Shown: positions 46,813 to 56,017 of the stretch, one piece after another
Layout: each line of letters opens with the position of its first letter
How positions within the stretch are numbered: the stretch's first letter is position 1
Source: Streptomyces caniferus
GTDB taxonomy: Bacteria > Actinomycetota > Actinomycetes > Streptomycetales > Streptomycetaceae
Reading direction: 5' to 3'
Length of the DNA stretch: 64,000 bases
Assembly: GCF_009811555.1 (NCBI RefSeq)
Contig: NZ_BLIN01000005.1
Span: forward strand, 1,807,501-1,871,500
The notes under the pieces: model-generated
The model's database searches: none
Told to the model about the DNA's origin: nothing
What the model saw: the letters and a program-made list of their open reading frames with translations, nothing else
Made by a program: the position numbers and the translations under genes

Positions 46813-47853
46813 ATGGCGCGACAGCGATGGCGGCGTGCGGGAAAGTGGACGGCCTGGGGGGTCGCCCTGCTGATCGTGCTGCCGGTGGCACTGGCCGGTA
46901 CGGCGCTGCGCGCCCAGTACGCGGGGGCGGCGTCCCCGCAGACCACGACCCGCGGGCGGGACGCGCTCTGGCTCGGCCACGCCTGGGTCGACGGGCGGCG
47001 GGACGCGTCGGACGTGGCGGCGCTGCGACGCCGGATCGGGGGCACGGGCATCCGCGATCTGTATGTGCACGCCGGGCCGTTGGAGCACGACGGCACCCTG
47101 CCGCCGGCCCGTCGTGCCTACCCGCGGGCGCGGTGGCTGATCGCCGCGCTGCACCGTGCGCTGCCGTCGGTGCGGGTGCACGCCTGGCTGGGCGACCGGC
47201 TGGTGTACGAGGCGGGCGAGCGGGGCGGGCTGCGGCTGTCGGACGCCTCGGCCCGCCGGGCGATCGTGGCGAGCGCCCGCCAGGTGATGGCGGACGGGTT
47301 CGCCGGGGTCCATCTGGATCTGGAGCCGCTGCACTCGGACAACGCCGACTATCTGCGGCTGCTGGACCGGCTCGGGCCCGCGGTCCACGACCGTGGCGGG
47401 CTGCTGTCCGTGGCCGTCCACCAGATCGACCCGCTGCCCGGACTGCACACGGTCAGCGGGGCGGTGACGGGCCACCGCAAGTGGATATCCCAGCGCTTCT
47501 TCGGGCAGGTGGCGCGCCGGGTCGACCAGATCGCGCTGATGTCCTACGACACGGGTCTGCCGGCCGAGAGCCTGTACGGCGGCTATGTGGCGCAGCAGAC
47601 CCGGCTGGCGCTGGAGGCGACGGGGCCGCACACCGATCTGCTGATGGGGCTGCCGTTCTTCCACACCGACAGCATCGGCCATCACGCCTCGGCGGAGACG
47701 GTGCGGGCCGCGGTGCGGGGCATCCGTCTGGGGCTGACCCGCGAGGACCCGGGCCGCCGGCGGTTCGGCACGGCACTGTACGTCGACTTCGCCGCCACCC
47801 AGGAGGACTGGGCCGCGTACGGGAGCGGATGGGGAGCGCGTCGCGGGTCATAA
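46813..47853 (+). CDS. Membrane-anchored or secreted GH18-like TIM-barrel protein
   Basis: This protein of about 346 residues has one N-terminal hydrophobic segment (WGVALLIVLPVALAGTAL), which anchors or exports it. The rest reads as a TIM barrel: VHLDLEP resembles the DxxDxDxE catalytic strand of GH18 but keeps only D.E, and RVDQIALMSYDTG matches the M-x-Y-D strand of chitinase-like proteins. It could be a glycosidase or a binding-only relative. ATG 46813 has the best-spaced G-rich ribosome-binding site; ATG 46807 is in frame. The stop lies just before the GntR operator. Confidence 0.7.
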   Translation: MARQRWRRAGKWTAWGVALLIVLPVALAGTALRAQYAGAASPQTTTRGRDALWLGHAWVDGRRDASDVAALRRRIGGTGIRDLYVHAGPLEHDGTLPPARRAYPRARWLIAALHRALPSVRVHAWLGDRLVYEAGERGGLRLSDASARRAIVASARQVMADGFAGVHLDLEPLHSDNADYLRLLDRLGPAVHDRGGLLSVAVHQIDPLPGLHTVSGAVTGHRKWISQRFFGQVARRVDQIALMSYDTGLPAESLYGGYVAQQTRLALEATGPHTDLLMGLPFFHTDSIGHHASAETVRAAVRGIRLGLTREDPGRRRFGTALYVDFAATQEDWAAYGSGWGARRGS

Positions 47854-47860
47854 TGAGCGC

Positions 47861-47875
47861 AGACATCGGATGTCT
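47861..47875. promoter_or_regulatory. Palindromic operator upstream of the FadR/GntR gene
   Basis: AGACATCGGATGTCT is a perfect palindrome of 7-bp arms around one G, 53 bp before the regulator start. The core ACATCGGATG recurs in inverted form in front of the fuconate dehydratase gene (57405-57415). Confidence 0.65.
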
Positions 47876-47927
47876 ATCCCGGCATCCGGCGGGCGGTATC
47901 CGGGCGGGTCCGAGCGGGGAGGTCGGC

Positions 47928-48599
47928 ATGGCGGTCACCGACGAGGCCATCGAGAAGATCAAGGGCATGATCGTCTCCGGCGCGCTGCGGCCGGGCGACC
48001 GGCTGCCGAAGGAGAGCGAGCTGGCAGCCGATCTCGGCCTGTCCCGCAACTCGCTGCGCGAGGCGGTGCGCGCGCTCTCCCTCATCCGCATCCTGGATGT
48101 GCGCCAGGGCGACGGCACCTACGTCACCAGCCTCGATCCGCAACTCCTGCTGGAGGCCATGAGCTTCGTGGTGGACTTCCACCGCGATGACACGGTGCTG
48201 GAATTCCTCGCCGTCCGCCGGATCCTGGAGCCGGCCGCCACGGCGATGGCGGCCGGCCGGATGGGCCTGGCGGAACTGGACGCGCTGGAGGCCCAGTTGG
48301 ACGCACTGGGGCCGAGCCCCTCGGTCGAGGACCTGGTCGCCTGCGATCTGGAGTTCCACCGCGGGATCGTCGCGGCGTCCGGCAACTCCGTGCTGTGCTC
48401 GCTGCTGGACGGGATCTCCGGGCCGACCACCCGGGCCAGGATCTGGCGGGGGCTGACGCAGAAGGACGCGGTGGCCCGCACGCTCACCGAGCACCGCGCG
48501 ATCCTCGGCGCGCTGCGCGACCGGGACGCGGAGGCGGCTCGGGCGTGGGCGACGGTGCACATCGCCAGCGTGGAGCAGTGGTTGCGCGCGTCGCTGTGA
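47928..48599 (+). CDS. GntR-family (FadR subgroup) transcriptional regulator
   Basis: This 223-residue regulator has an N-terminal winged helix (EKIKGMIVSGALRPGDRLPKESELAADLGLSRNSLREAVRALSLI). A helical FCD effector domain follows (EFLAVRRILEPAATAMAA, DLEFHRGIVAASGN, EHRAILGALRDRD), whose Asp/His pattern usually binds a metal plus a carboxylate ligand such as a sugar acid. The ATG at 47928 follows GGGGAGG. It is convergent with the sugar operon at 48.6-57.4 kb and is its likely regulator; the effector may be an aldonate or keto-deoxy acid. Confidence 0.9.
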   Translation: MAVTDEAIEKIKGMIVSGALRPGDRLPKESELAADLGLSRNSLREAVRALSLIRILDVRQGDGTYVTSLDPQLLLEAMSFVVDFHRDDTVLEFLAVRRILEPAATAMAAGRMGLAELDALEAQLDALGPSPSVEDLVACDLEFHRGIVAASGNSVLCSLLDGISGPTTRARIWRGLTQKDAVARTLTEHRAILGALRDRDAEAARAWATVHIASVEQWLRASL

Positions 48600-48627
48600 G
48601 GCGCGCGACCACCCGCCGCGCGCCCGG

Positions 48628-49416
48628 TCAGGCCGCGAAGCCGCCGTCCACCGCGATCGAGGCGCCCGTGATGTACCGTCCGCCCTCGCCCGCGAGATGG
48701 GCCACGGTCGCCGCGACGTCCCAGGCCCGGCCGTACGACCCCAGGGCGGTGAGCCCGGCCTGCATCCGGGCGCTCTCGCCGTCGGCCGGGTTCATCTCGG
48801 TGTCGATGGGGCCCGGGGTGATGAGGTTGGCGGTGATGCCGCGCGGCCCCAGCTCCTTGGCCAGGGTGCGGGTCAGGCCGGAGAGGGCGGCCTTGCTGGT
48901 GGCGTAGAGGGTGCCGCCGGGGAAGGCGACCCGCTCGGCCATACAGCTGCCGATGGAGATGATCCGGCCGCCCTCGGCCAGATGAGCGGCCGCGGCCTGC
49001 GCCGCCAGGAACGGGGCCCGGACATTGGTCCGCAGCACCCGGTCGACATCGTCGAGGGAGATCCCCTCGAAGGGGCCGAGCACGCCGATGCCCGCGTTGT
49101 TCACCAGGATGTCCAGCCGCCCGAAGTGTGCGACGGTGCCGGCCACCGAGGCCCGCACCGCCTCCGCGTCACCGCTGTCGGCCCGTACCGCCCGGGCCCG
49201 CCCGCCGGCCTGCTCGATCTCCTCGACGACCTGCTCGGCCTTGTCCTTCCGGCTCCGGTAGGTCAGGGCCACCGCCGCACCGTCGGCGGCCAGCCGCAGC
49301 GCCGTCGCCTCGCCGATGCCCCGGCTGCCGCCGGTCACCAGGGCCACCTTGCCGGTGAGCGGCCGGGGGCCGGTCGCCGCCGTCGCCGCCGCCATCACGG
49401 TCGCCGTCATCGTCAT
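48628..49416 (-). CDS. Short-chain dehydrogenase/reductase
   Basis: This roughly 262-residue NAD(P)-dependent SDR has the cofactor motif VTGGSRGIGEA, NNAGIG, the catalytic Ser in IISIGSCMAERVAF, and YATSK. The C-terminal end is TGASIAVDGGF. The ATG at 49416 begins a short Thr/Ala-rich lead before homology. It is the last gene of the minus-strand sugar cluster, 199 bp after the lactonase gene with hairpins between, so it may be separately transcribed. It could be a sugar 1-dehydrogenase or a FabG-like reductase. Confidence 0.9.
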   Translation of the reverse strand: MTMTATVMAAATAATGPRPLTGKVALVTGGSRGIGEATALRLAADGAAVALTYRSRKDKAEQVVEEIEQAGGRARAVRADSGDAEAVRASVAGTVAHFGRLDILVNNAGIGVLGPFEGISLDDVDRVLRTNVRAPFLAAQAAAAHLAEGGRIISIGSCMAERVAFPGGTLYATSKAALSGLTRTLAKELGPRGITANLITPGPIDTEMNPADGESARMQAGLTALGSYGRAWDVAATVAHLAGEGGRYITGASIAVDGGFAA

Positions 49417-49445
49417 CACCTTCGCTTCGAGTCGTCCGTAGCCGT

Positions 49446-49483
49446 CCACCGCCACGGGCAGCACGAGCAGCCGTGGGCGGTGG
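49446..49483. terminator. Possible terminator of the sugar operon
   Basis: The arms CCACCGCCACGG (49446-49457) and CCGTGGGCGGTGG (49471-49483) pair with one bulged base. The hairpin lies between the lactonase gene and the SDR gene on the minus strand. Confidence 0.4.
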
Positions 49484-49615
49484 TACGCAGCCGCCCGCGG
49501 TTGTCCGGAGCCGGCTGGATTCCGCAGGGGGACACCGCCTTGCCGGTGTTCTCCGCGGTACGACTCGATCCTCCGGTGCGGCGGGATCCGGAGCTGGCGG
49601 AATCCGGACGCCGTG

Positions 49616-50473
49616 TCAGGGGCCCGGCGGCTCCGGTGCCGGCGGCGTCCCGATGCCGTACACCCGCCCGGCCGTTCCCCCGAAGACGTCCGACCGTTCC
49701 GTCTCGCCGAGATGGCCGGTGGCCGCCTCCGCGAGCGCCACGACGTCCTCGTAGCCCGCGGCCAGCGTGCACACCGGCCAGTCGGAGCCGAACATCACCC
49801 GGCCGGGGCCGAAGGCCTTCAGGACGTGCCGGGCGTAGGGCAGGATCTGCTGCGGCCGCCAGGCGTCCCAGTCGGCCTCGGTGACCAGCCCGGACAGCTT
49901 GCAGCTGACGTTCGGCAGCCCGGCGAGCGCGGTGAGGGCGTTTGCCCAGGGCTGCCAGTCCCCCCGGGCGACCGCCGGTTTGGCGGCGTGGTCCAGCACG
50001 AATGCGAGGTGGGGCACGGCGCGTACGGCGGTGCGGGCGGCGGGCAGTTCGCGCGGGGTGACCAGCAGGTCGTAGACCAGCCCGGCGTCGGCCAGGGTGC
50101 CCAGGCCCCGGAGCACGTCCGGCCGGACGAGCCAGTCGGGGTCCGGTTCGTCCTGCACCTGGTGCCGGACGCCCACCAGCCCGGCGGGCAGCGCCGCGAG
50201 GACCTCGGCGAGCGCCGGGTCGCGGAGGTCGGCCCAGCCGACGACACCGGCGATGGGCCCCTCCCCCGCCGCGAGGGTGAGCAGTTCGGCGGTCTCCTCG
50301 TACGAGGACGACGACTGGACGACGAGGGTGCCGTCGATGCCGTGGCCGGTCAGATGCGGGGCGAGGTCGCTCAGCGCATAGCTGCGGCGGATCGGATCGG
50401 CCCACGGCCCGTCCATCCAGGGCTGTTCGCGCCGGCTGAGGTCCCACAGATGGTGATGGGCGTCGATACGCAT
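49616..50473 (-). CDS. Amidohydrolase family L-fuconolactonase-like protein
   Basis: This 285-residue TIM-barrel hydrolase of the amidohydrolase_2 group begins MRIDAHHHLWD (HxH metal motif) and ends with the conserved FGSDWPVC (Asp). Internal HQVQDEPDPDWL and FVLDHAAKP carry further His residues. L-fuconolactonases and L-rhamnono-lactonases belong here, hydrolysing the sugar lactone to the acid. The ATG is at 50473, 17 bp after the aldo/keto reductase gene, in one operon with the dehydratase. Confidence 0.88.
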   Translation of the reverse strand: MRIDAHHHLWDLSRREQPWMDGPWADPIRRSYALSDLAPHLTGHGIDGTLVVQSSSSYEETAELLTLAAGEGPIAGVVGWADLRDPALAEVLAALPAGLVGVRHQVQDEPDPDWLVRPDVLRGLGTLADAGLVYDLLVTPRELPAARTAVRAVPHLAFVLDHAAKPAVARGDWQPWANALTALAGLPNVSCKLSGLVTEADWDAWRPQQILPYARHVLKAFGPGRVMFGSDWPVCTLAAGYEDVVALAEAATGHLGETERSDVFGGTAGRVYGIGTPPAPEPPGP

Positions 50474-50490
50474 CAGGGGCGCGCTCCGGC

Positions 50491-51492
50491 TCAGTCCTGC
50501 AGGGGCAGCGGCAGATCGGGGTCGAGCAGGCCGCGGGCGACGAGCGTATGCCACAGTCCGTCCGGGATGTGACGGGTGAACAGGGCGGCGTTCTCGGCCA
50601 TCTCCTCGGGACGGGCGGCGCCGACGACGGCGGAGGCCACGGCCCGGTGCCCGAAGGGGAAGCGGAGCGCGGCGGCCTTGAGGGGGACTTCGAACTCGGC
50701 GCAGACGGCGGCAAGTCGACGCGCCCGGTCGAGGACGGCGGGCGGCGCGGGTGCGTAGTCGTAGGGCGCGCCGGGCGACGGGTCGGCCAGCAGGCCGGAG
50801 TTGTAGACGCCGCCGACGACCACGGAGGTGCCGCGGCGCTCGCACTCCGGCAGCAGATCGTCGAAGGCGGTGCGCTCCAGCAGGGTCCAGCGGCCGGCGC
50901 AGAGCACCACGTCCACGTCTAGGTCGGCGACCAGGCGGGCCAGCGGACGGCTGTGGTTCATGCCGAAGCCGATGGCGCGCACCAGGTGCTGTGCGCGCAG
51001 CTCGGCGAGGGCCGGGAAGCCGGTCTCGTACACCTCGCGCAGGTGGTCCTCGACGTCGTGGAGGTAGACGATGTCGACGGCGTCCACCCCGAGCCGCTCC
51101 AGGGACGCGTCCAGCGTGGCGCGGATGCCGTCACGGGTGAGGTCCCGCACCCGGGCGCGGGCGGGGGTGCCGACGAAGCCCTCGCCGTCGGCCCGCTCCC
51201 CCGGCGCCAGCGGCCGCAGCCGGCGGCCGACCTTGGTGGAGAGGGTGTAGGCGGCGCGGTCGCGGCCGCGCAGCGCCCGGCCGAGGCGTTCCTCGGACAG
51301 GCCGACGCCGTAGTGCGGGGCGGTGTCGAAGTAGCCGGCGCCGGTGGCGAGGGCGCTGTGGACGACGCGCTGCGCCTGCTCCTCGGGGACGGCGCGGTAG
51401 AGGTTGCCGAGCGGGGCGCAGCCCAGGCCCAGGGGCGGGACGCTGACGCCGCTGCGCCCCAGCTCCCTCGGTCCGTACGGGGGACGGTGCAC
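50491..51492 (-). CDS. Aldo/keto reductase, probable L-fucose (D-threo-aldose) 1-dehydrogenase
   Basis: This 333-residue (beta/alpha)8 NAD(P)-dependent enzyme shows GYFDTAPHYGVGLSEERLGRAL (catalytic Asp/Tyr), STKVGRRL (Lys), and VDIVYLHDVEDH (His). The length and motifs fit the pyridoxal/L-fucose dehydrogenase subgroup, which oxidises L-fucose to its lactone. The GTG at 51492 follows a GAGG site that overlaps the permease stop region. Context (transporter, lactonase, fuconate dehydratase) supports the role. Confidence 0.85.
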   Translation of the reverse strand: MHRPPYGPRELGRSGVSVPPLGLGCAPLGNLYRAVPEEQAQRVVHSALATGAGYFDTAPHYGVGLSEERLGRALRGRDRAAYTLSTKVGRRLRPLAPGERADGEGFVGTPARARVRDLTRDGIRATLDASLERLGVDAVDIVYLHDVEDHLREVYETGFPALAELRAQHLVRAIGFGMNHSRPLARLVADLDVDVVLCAGRWTLLERTAFDDLLPECERRGTSVVVGGVYNSGLLADPSPGAPYDYAPAPPAVLDRARRLAAVCAEFEVPLKAAALRFPFGHRAVASAVVGAARPEEMAENAALFTRHIPDGLWHTLVARGLLDPDLPLPLQD

Positions 51493-51500
51493 GGCGGGCC

Positions 51501-52532
51501 TCAATCCTGCTTCTCGCCGCTGGTGAACCGGGAGATGACCAGCGCGACGATGATGATCATGCCGTTGAGGAACTGGGTCCACAGCGGTGGCACGCCGCCC
51601 AGTGTCATCACATTGATGACGAGCTGGAGCGTGAGGACGCCGGTGAGCGCGCCGAAGAGGGTGCCCCGGCCGCCCTTGAGGCCGATGCCTCCGATCACCG
51701 CGGCGGCGAAGACCTGGAAGATCCAGCCGTTTCCCTGGCTCGCGGAGACCGCGCCGTAGTGGCCGGTGTAGAGGATCCCCGCGAAGGCGGCGAGCAGTCC
51801 GCCGACGGCCAGCACGATCCAGGTGAGGCGGTCCACCCGGATGCCGGCCGCGCGGGCCGCCTCCGGGTTGCCGCCGACGGCGTAGAGCGCCCGCCCGTGC
51901 CGGAGGTAGCCGAGGGCCGCGCCGCCGAGGGCGAAGAGGGCGAGGCAGATCCAGACGGCGGCCGGGATGCCCAGCCAGTCGGCCTTGCCCAAGTAGGCGA
52001 AGGACTCCGGGACATCGCCGATGGACCGGCCCTCCGAGAGACCCACCTGGAGGCCGCGGAGCATGGTGAGCATGCCGAGGGTGGCGATGAAGCCGTTGAC
52101 CCGCAGGGTGAGGATGAGGAAGCCGTTGGCGGCGCCGATCGCCGCGCCCACGGCCAGGCAGAGCGGGATCGCCGTCCAGGAGGGGAGGAGCTCCAGCCCG
52201 GCGAAGCGGGCGCCGTGTGCGGGCATCACCAGCCACAGCGCGATCACCGGGGCCAGGCCGATGGTGGACTCCAGCGACAGGTCCATCCGTCCGCTGATGA
52301 GGACGAGTGCCTCGCCGAGCACCAGCAGGCCCAGCTCCGTGGACTGCTGGACGACGCCGACGAGGTTGTCCCGGGTGAGGAACGCGGGCGACACGATGAA
52401 GCCGATGACGCCCAGCACGAAGATCACCGGCACCAGGGAGAAGTCCCGCCAGCGGGCCGGGCCGACCCGTGGCCGACGGCGCGGCGGGCCGTGGACCGCC
52501 TCGGTGGCCGGCGGCGATACGGTCTCGGTCAT
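51501..52532 (-). CDS. Sugar ABC transporter permease (RbsC type)
   Basis: This 343-residue inner-membrane permease has about eight to ten hydrophobic segments. It shows the CUT2 landmarks LVLISGRMDLSLES and IGGIGLKGGRGTLFGALTGVL. Charged loops such as RALYAVGGNPEAARAAGI are typical of RbsC. The ATG at 52532 overlaps the ATPase stop (ATGA). It works with the ATPase and binding protein just upstream to import the sugar. Confidence 0.93.
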   Translation of the reverse strand: MTETVSPPATEAVHGPPRRRPRVGPARWRDFSLVPVIFVLGVIGFIVSPAFLTRDNLVGVVQQSTELGLLVLGEALVLISGRMDLSLESTIGLAPVIALWLVMPAHGARFAGLELLPSWTAIPLCLAVGAAIGAANGFLILTLRVNGFIATLGMLTMLRGLQVGLSEGRSIGDVPESFAYLGKADWLGIPAAVWICLALFALGGAALGYLRHGRALYAVGGNPEAARAAGIRVDRLTWIVLAVGGLLAAFAGILYTGHYGAVSASQGNGWIFQVFAAAVIGGIGLKGGRGTLFGALTGVLTLQLVINVMTLGGVPPLWTQFLNGMIIIVALVISRFTSGEKQD

Positions 52533-54124
52533 GGCGCGGTCCCTTCCGTTCCTTGCGCGGTCCGGGTGTGCGGGGCGGGTTCGCGGCCGCCGCCGGCCGG
52601 GCCGGGCGCTGCCTCCTCGCCGGCGGCGGCCGCCAGGCCCTCCATCGCGGCGACGAGTTCGTGGTCGTGCCAGCCGGCAGCGAATTCCGCGGTGACGCGC
52701 CCGTGGAAGACCGCCAGCACCCGGTCGCAGACCCGCAGGTCGTCCAGCTCGTCGGAGACGATCAGGGCGCCGCTGCCGCCGTCCGCGACCTCCCGTACGA
52801 CGCCCAGCAGCGCGTCCTTGGACTTGACGTCGACGCCGTTGGTGGGCCGGACGGCGACCAGCACGGCGGGCTCGCGGGCCAGCGCGCGGGCGATCACGAC
52901 CTTCTGCTGGTTGCCGCCGGAGAGCCCGGACACCGGCTGGTCCGGCCCGGTGGTCCGGATGTCCAGTGCCGAGATCATCCGCCGGGCGAACGCGCGGGTC
53001 CGGGCGGGCAGTACGGTGCCCATCGGCCCGAGCTGGTCGGCGACGGTGAGCGTGGCGTTCTCGGCGACGCTGCGCCCCGGGACGAGCCCTTCGCGGTGCC
53101 GGTCCTCGGGGACGTAGCCGATGCCCGCGGCGAGGGCGTGCGGCACACTGCCCGTACGCACCGGCCGCCCGCGCACCGTGATCCGGCCGCCGTCGGGGGC
53201 GCGCAGCCCCACCAGGGTCTCCCCGATCGCGGTGGTGCCGCTGGCCGTGGCGCCCGCGAGCCCCACCACCTCCCCGGCCCGTACGGTCAGGTCGAGCGGC
53301 GCGAAGTACCCGTCGGCGGTGAGCCCCCGGGTGCGCAGCACCGGCTCCCCCGCCGGGCGCGCGCCCCTCGGCCGCTGCCGCGCCGGGCCCGCCGCCTCGC
53401 CCGTCATCGCCGCCACCAGCGCGTCCTCGGCCAGCCCCGGGACGGGCGCGGTCAGCACATGGCGGGCGTCGCGGAAGACGGTGACGGTGTCGCACAGCTC
53501 GTGGACCTCCTGGAGGTGGTGCGAGATGAACAGGAAGGCCACCCCCTGGGCGCGCAGTTCGCGCAGTCTGCCGAAGAGCCGGTCGATGCCGCCGGCGTCC
53601 AGCCGGGCGGTGGGCTCGTCGAGGATGATCAGCCGGGCACCGAACGACAGCGCGCGGGCGATCTCCACGAACTGCCGCTGCTCGACGCCGAGTTCCTTGA
53701 TCCGGGCGGCCGGGTCGACCTCGACGCCGTACCCGGCGAGCAGCTCGCGGGCCCGCTCGCGCAGCGCCCGCCAGCGGATGGTGCGTCCGCCCGGCAAGCG
53801 GCCCAGGAAGAGGTTCTCCGCGACGGTCAGCTCCGGCACGGTCATCGACTTCTGGTGGACGCAGGCGACCATGCGCTGCCAGGCGGCGGTGTCGCCCCAG
53901 CCGGGCGCGGGCGCGCCGCCGAAGGTGACCCGGCCGGCGTCCGGGCGGGCCATGCCGGTCAGCACGGACACCAGGGTGGACTTGCCGGCGCCGTTGCGGC
54001 CGACGAGGGCGTGCGCCTCCCCGGGCCGTACGGTCAGCCGGGCGCCGTCGAGCGCGACGGTGGGACCGTAGCGTTTGACGATTCCCTCGGCGTGCACCGC
54101 CGCCGTGTCCTCGGCCGTTCCCAC
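52529..54124 (-). CDS. Sugar ABC transporter ATPase, two-domain (RbsA type)
   Basis: This protein of about 531 residues has two ABC domains. The first has Walker A VGRNGAGKST and Walker B LIILDEPTARLDA, with signature GVEQRQFVEIARA. The second has a degenerate Walker A (GATASGTTAIGE, no GKST), a good signature LSGGNQQKVVIARA and Walker B VLVAVRPTNGVDV, where Arg replaces the catalytic Glu. A weak second site is common in CUT2 ATPases. I chose GTG 54124, immediately after the binding-protein stop; GTG 54157 is an in-frame alternative. Confidence 0.92.
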   Translation of the reverse strand: MGTAEDTAAVHAEGIVKRYGPTVALDGARLTVRPGEAHALVGRNGAGKSTLVSVLTGMARPDAGRVTFGGAPAPGWGDTAAWQRMVACVHQKSMTVPELTVAENLFLGRLPGGRTIRWRALRERARELLAGYGVEVDPAARIKELGVEQRQFVEIARALSFGARLIILDEPTARLDAGGIDRLFGRLRELRAQGVAFLFISHHLQEVHELCDTVTVFRDARHVLTAPVPGLAEDALVAAMTGEAAGPARQRPRGARPAGEPVLRTRGLTADGYFAPLDLTVRAGEVVGLAGATASGTTAIGETLVGLRAPDGGRITVRGRPVRTGSVPHALAAGIGYVPEDRHREGLVPGRSVAENATLTVADQLGPMGTVLPARTRAFARRMISALDIRTTGPDQPVSGLSGGNQQKVVIARALAREPAVLVAVRPTNGVDVKSKDALLGVVREVADGGSGALIVSDELDDLRVCDRVLAVFHGRVTAEFAAGWHDHELVAAMEGLAAAAGEEAAPGPAGGGREPAPHTRTAQGTEGTAP

Positions 54125-54126
54125 GG

Positions 54127-55158
54127 CTACTTCTTCTTCTCGAGCTGGTTGGCCCACAGTTTCTTGTCGTCGACGGTGTCCTTGGTGACCAGGGGCGCCG
54201 GCAGCTGGTCCTCCAGTCCGTTCTTGATCTTCACGATGGTCGAGCCGTGACCGGTGGGCCCCGGCCTGAAGGTCTTGCCCTCCAGACCGGCCCTGGCGTA
54301 GTACAGCGCGTACTTGGCGTACAGGTCGGCGGGCTGGGAGAGGGTGGCGTCGATGGTGCCGGCGCGGATCGCGTCCAGTTCGTCCGGGATGCCGTCGTTG
54401 GAGATGATGGTGATGTGCCCGTCGGAGCCGGCCGGCCGCAGCAGCTTCTTCTGTTCCAGGAGGGCGAGCGTCGGCTGCAGGAAGGCGCCGCCGGCCTGCA
54501 GGTAGATGCCGTGGAGATCCGGGTGCTGGGCGAGCAGGCTCTGCAGCTTGGCGGAGGCGACCTCGCCCTTCCAGTCGGTGGCCAGCTCATGCACGGTGAT
54601 CTTCGGGAACTTCTTCTTCATGCACGCCGCGAACGCCTCGGAGCGGTCCCGCCCGTTGATCGAGCTGAGGTCGCCCTGGAGCTCGGCGACCCGGCCCTTG
54701 CCGCCCAGTTGCCGCCCGAGGTACTCGCAGGACTTCTCGCCGTAGGCCCGGTTGTCGGCGCGTACGACCATGTAGACCTTGCCCTCGTCGGGGCGGGTGT
54801 CGACGCTCACCACCGGGATCTTCTTCTCCGCCAGGCGCTGCAGCGCGGCGGTGATGGCACCGGTGTCCTGCGGTGCCATGACGATCGCCTTGGCGCCCTG
54901 GTCGGTGAGCGCCTGCACGTTCGAGACGACCTTGGCGATGTCGTTCTGCGAGTTGGACAGCGGCAGCGCGGCCGGTCCGCCGTGGTCCAGGTCCTTTTCG
55001 AGGTACTGCTGGTAGGAGTTCCAGAAGTCGGTGTCCGTACGGGGCATGTCGATGCCGATCCTGCCGCCCGCGGCGTCGCTGCCGCGGTTGCAGCCGGCGA
55101 GCGCGGCGGTGGCGAGCACCGCGGCACAGGCCGCCGCGCCGGTCGTACGCAGTCTCAT
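54127..55158 (-). CDS. Sugar ABC transporter solute-binding lipoprotein
   Basis: This 343-residue RbsB-like periplasmic-binding-fold protein has a signal peptide ending in LAGC (lipidation Cys at about 23). It contains the two-lobe pattern TDTDFWNSYQQYLEKDL, GAKAIVMAPQDTGAI, VSVDTRP and ISNDGIPDELDAIRAGTIDATLSQ. The ATG at 55158 has GAGGGACC upstream. It is the binding component for the permease/ATPase pair downstream; the sugar is inferred to be L-fucose or a close relative. Confidence 0.92.
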   Translation of the reverse strand: MRLRTTGAAACAAVLATAALAGCNRGSDAAGGRIGIDMPRTDTDFWNSYQQYLEKDLDHGGPAALPLSNSQNDIAKVVSNVQALTDQGAKAIVMAPQDTGAITAALQRLAEKKIPVVSVDTRPDEGKVYMVVRADNRAYGEKSCEYLGRQLGGKGRVAELQGDLSSINGRDRSEAFAACMKKKFPKITVHELATDWKGEVASAKLQSLLAQHPDLHGIYLQAGGAFLQPTLALLEQKKLLRPAGSDGHITIISNDGIPDELDAIRAGTIDATLSQPADLYAKYALYYARAGLEGKTFRPGPTGHGSTIVKIKNGLEDQLPAPLVTKDTVDDKKLWANQLEKKK

Positions 55159-55219
55159 GGGTGGTCCCTCGGTCGTGGTGGGCGGCTGGGGTGCGGGGCG
55201 CGGCAGGGGCGGTGGCCGG

Positions 55220-56017
55220 TCAGGTGGCGGGCCGCGGCCGCAGCCCCTGCATGCCCCCGTCCACGGCGAGCGCCGTGCCGGTGATGCCGGAGGCGGCCGG
55301 GGACGCCAGGGAGGCGATGGCGGCGGCCACTTCGTCCGCGGTGACCATCCGGCCCAACGGCTGGCGGGCTTCGAGGGCGGCGCGTTCGGCGGCCGGGTCG
55401 TCGGCCCGGTCCAGCAGCCTGCCGACCCACGGGGTGTCGGCGGTGCCGGGGTTGACGCAGTTGACGCGGATGCCCTCGCCCAGGTGATCGGCGGCCATCG
55501 CGAGGGTCAGCGAGAGGACCGCGCCCTTGCTGGCGCTGTAGAGGGCGCGCTGCGGCAGGCCGGCGGTGGCGGCGATGGAACAGGTGTGGGTGATGGAGAC
55601 CCGGCCCGGGGCTTTGGCGGCGGCGCGGCGCAGCGCCGGGAGCGCGGCGCGCGCGGTGCGCACCAGGCCCACCACGTTCACGTCCCAGACCCGGCCCCAC
55701 TCCGCGTCATCGTTGTCCTCGACCGTGCCGACGGCGCCGATGCCGGCGTTGCCGACGAGGGTGTGCAGGGCGCCCAGCTCCCCCACCGCCTCGTCGACGG
55801 CGGCGCGCACCGCGGCGTCGTCGGTGACATCGGCCCGGACCGGGATCGTCCCGGCGGGCGCGCCGGAGGGGTCCCGGTCCAGGACGGCGACCCTGGCGCC
55901 GCGCGCCAGCAGCAGGGCGGCGGTGGCCGCCCCGATGCCGGAGCCGCCGCCGGTGACGAGCGCGGCCATCCCCTCGAAGTCGGCCGGCGGCCGGCCGTGT
56001 CGCGGTCCGTGGCTCAT
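55220..56017 (-). CDS. SDR, probable 2-keto-3-deoxy-L-fuconate dehydrogenase
   Basis: This 265-residue Rossmann-fold oxidoreductase has [52 protein letters not shown] (Ser, Tyr, Lys) and the C-terminal [13 protein letters not shown]. It overlaps the dehydratase stop by 4 bp (ATGA), and the product of that enzyme is the likely substrate, giving 2,4-diketo-3-deoxy-L-fuconate. The ATG at 56017 follows AGGAGGT. The specific assignment rests on context. Confidence 0.87.
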   Translation of the reverse strand: MSHGPRHGRPPADFEGMAALVTGGGSGIGAATAALLLARGARVAVLDRDPSGAPAGTIPVRADVTDDAAVRAAVDEAVGELGALHTLVGNAGIGAVGTVEDNDDAEWGRVWDVNVVGLVRTARAALPALRRAAAKAPGRVSITHTCSIAATAGLPQRALYSASKGAVLSLTLAMAADHLGEGIRVNCVNPGTADTPWVGRLLDRADDPAAERAALEARQPLGRMVTADEVAAAIASLASPAASGITGTALAVDGGMQGLRPRPAT

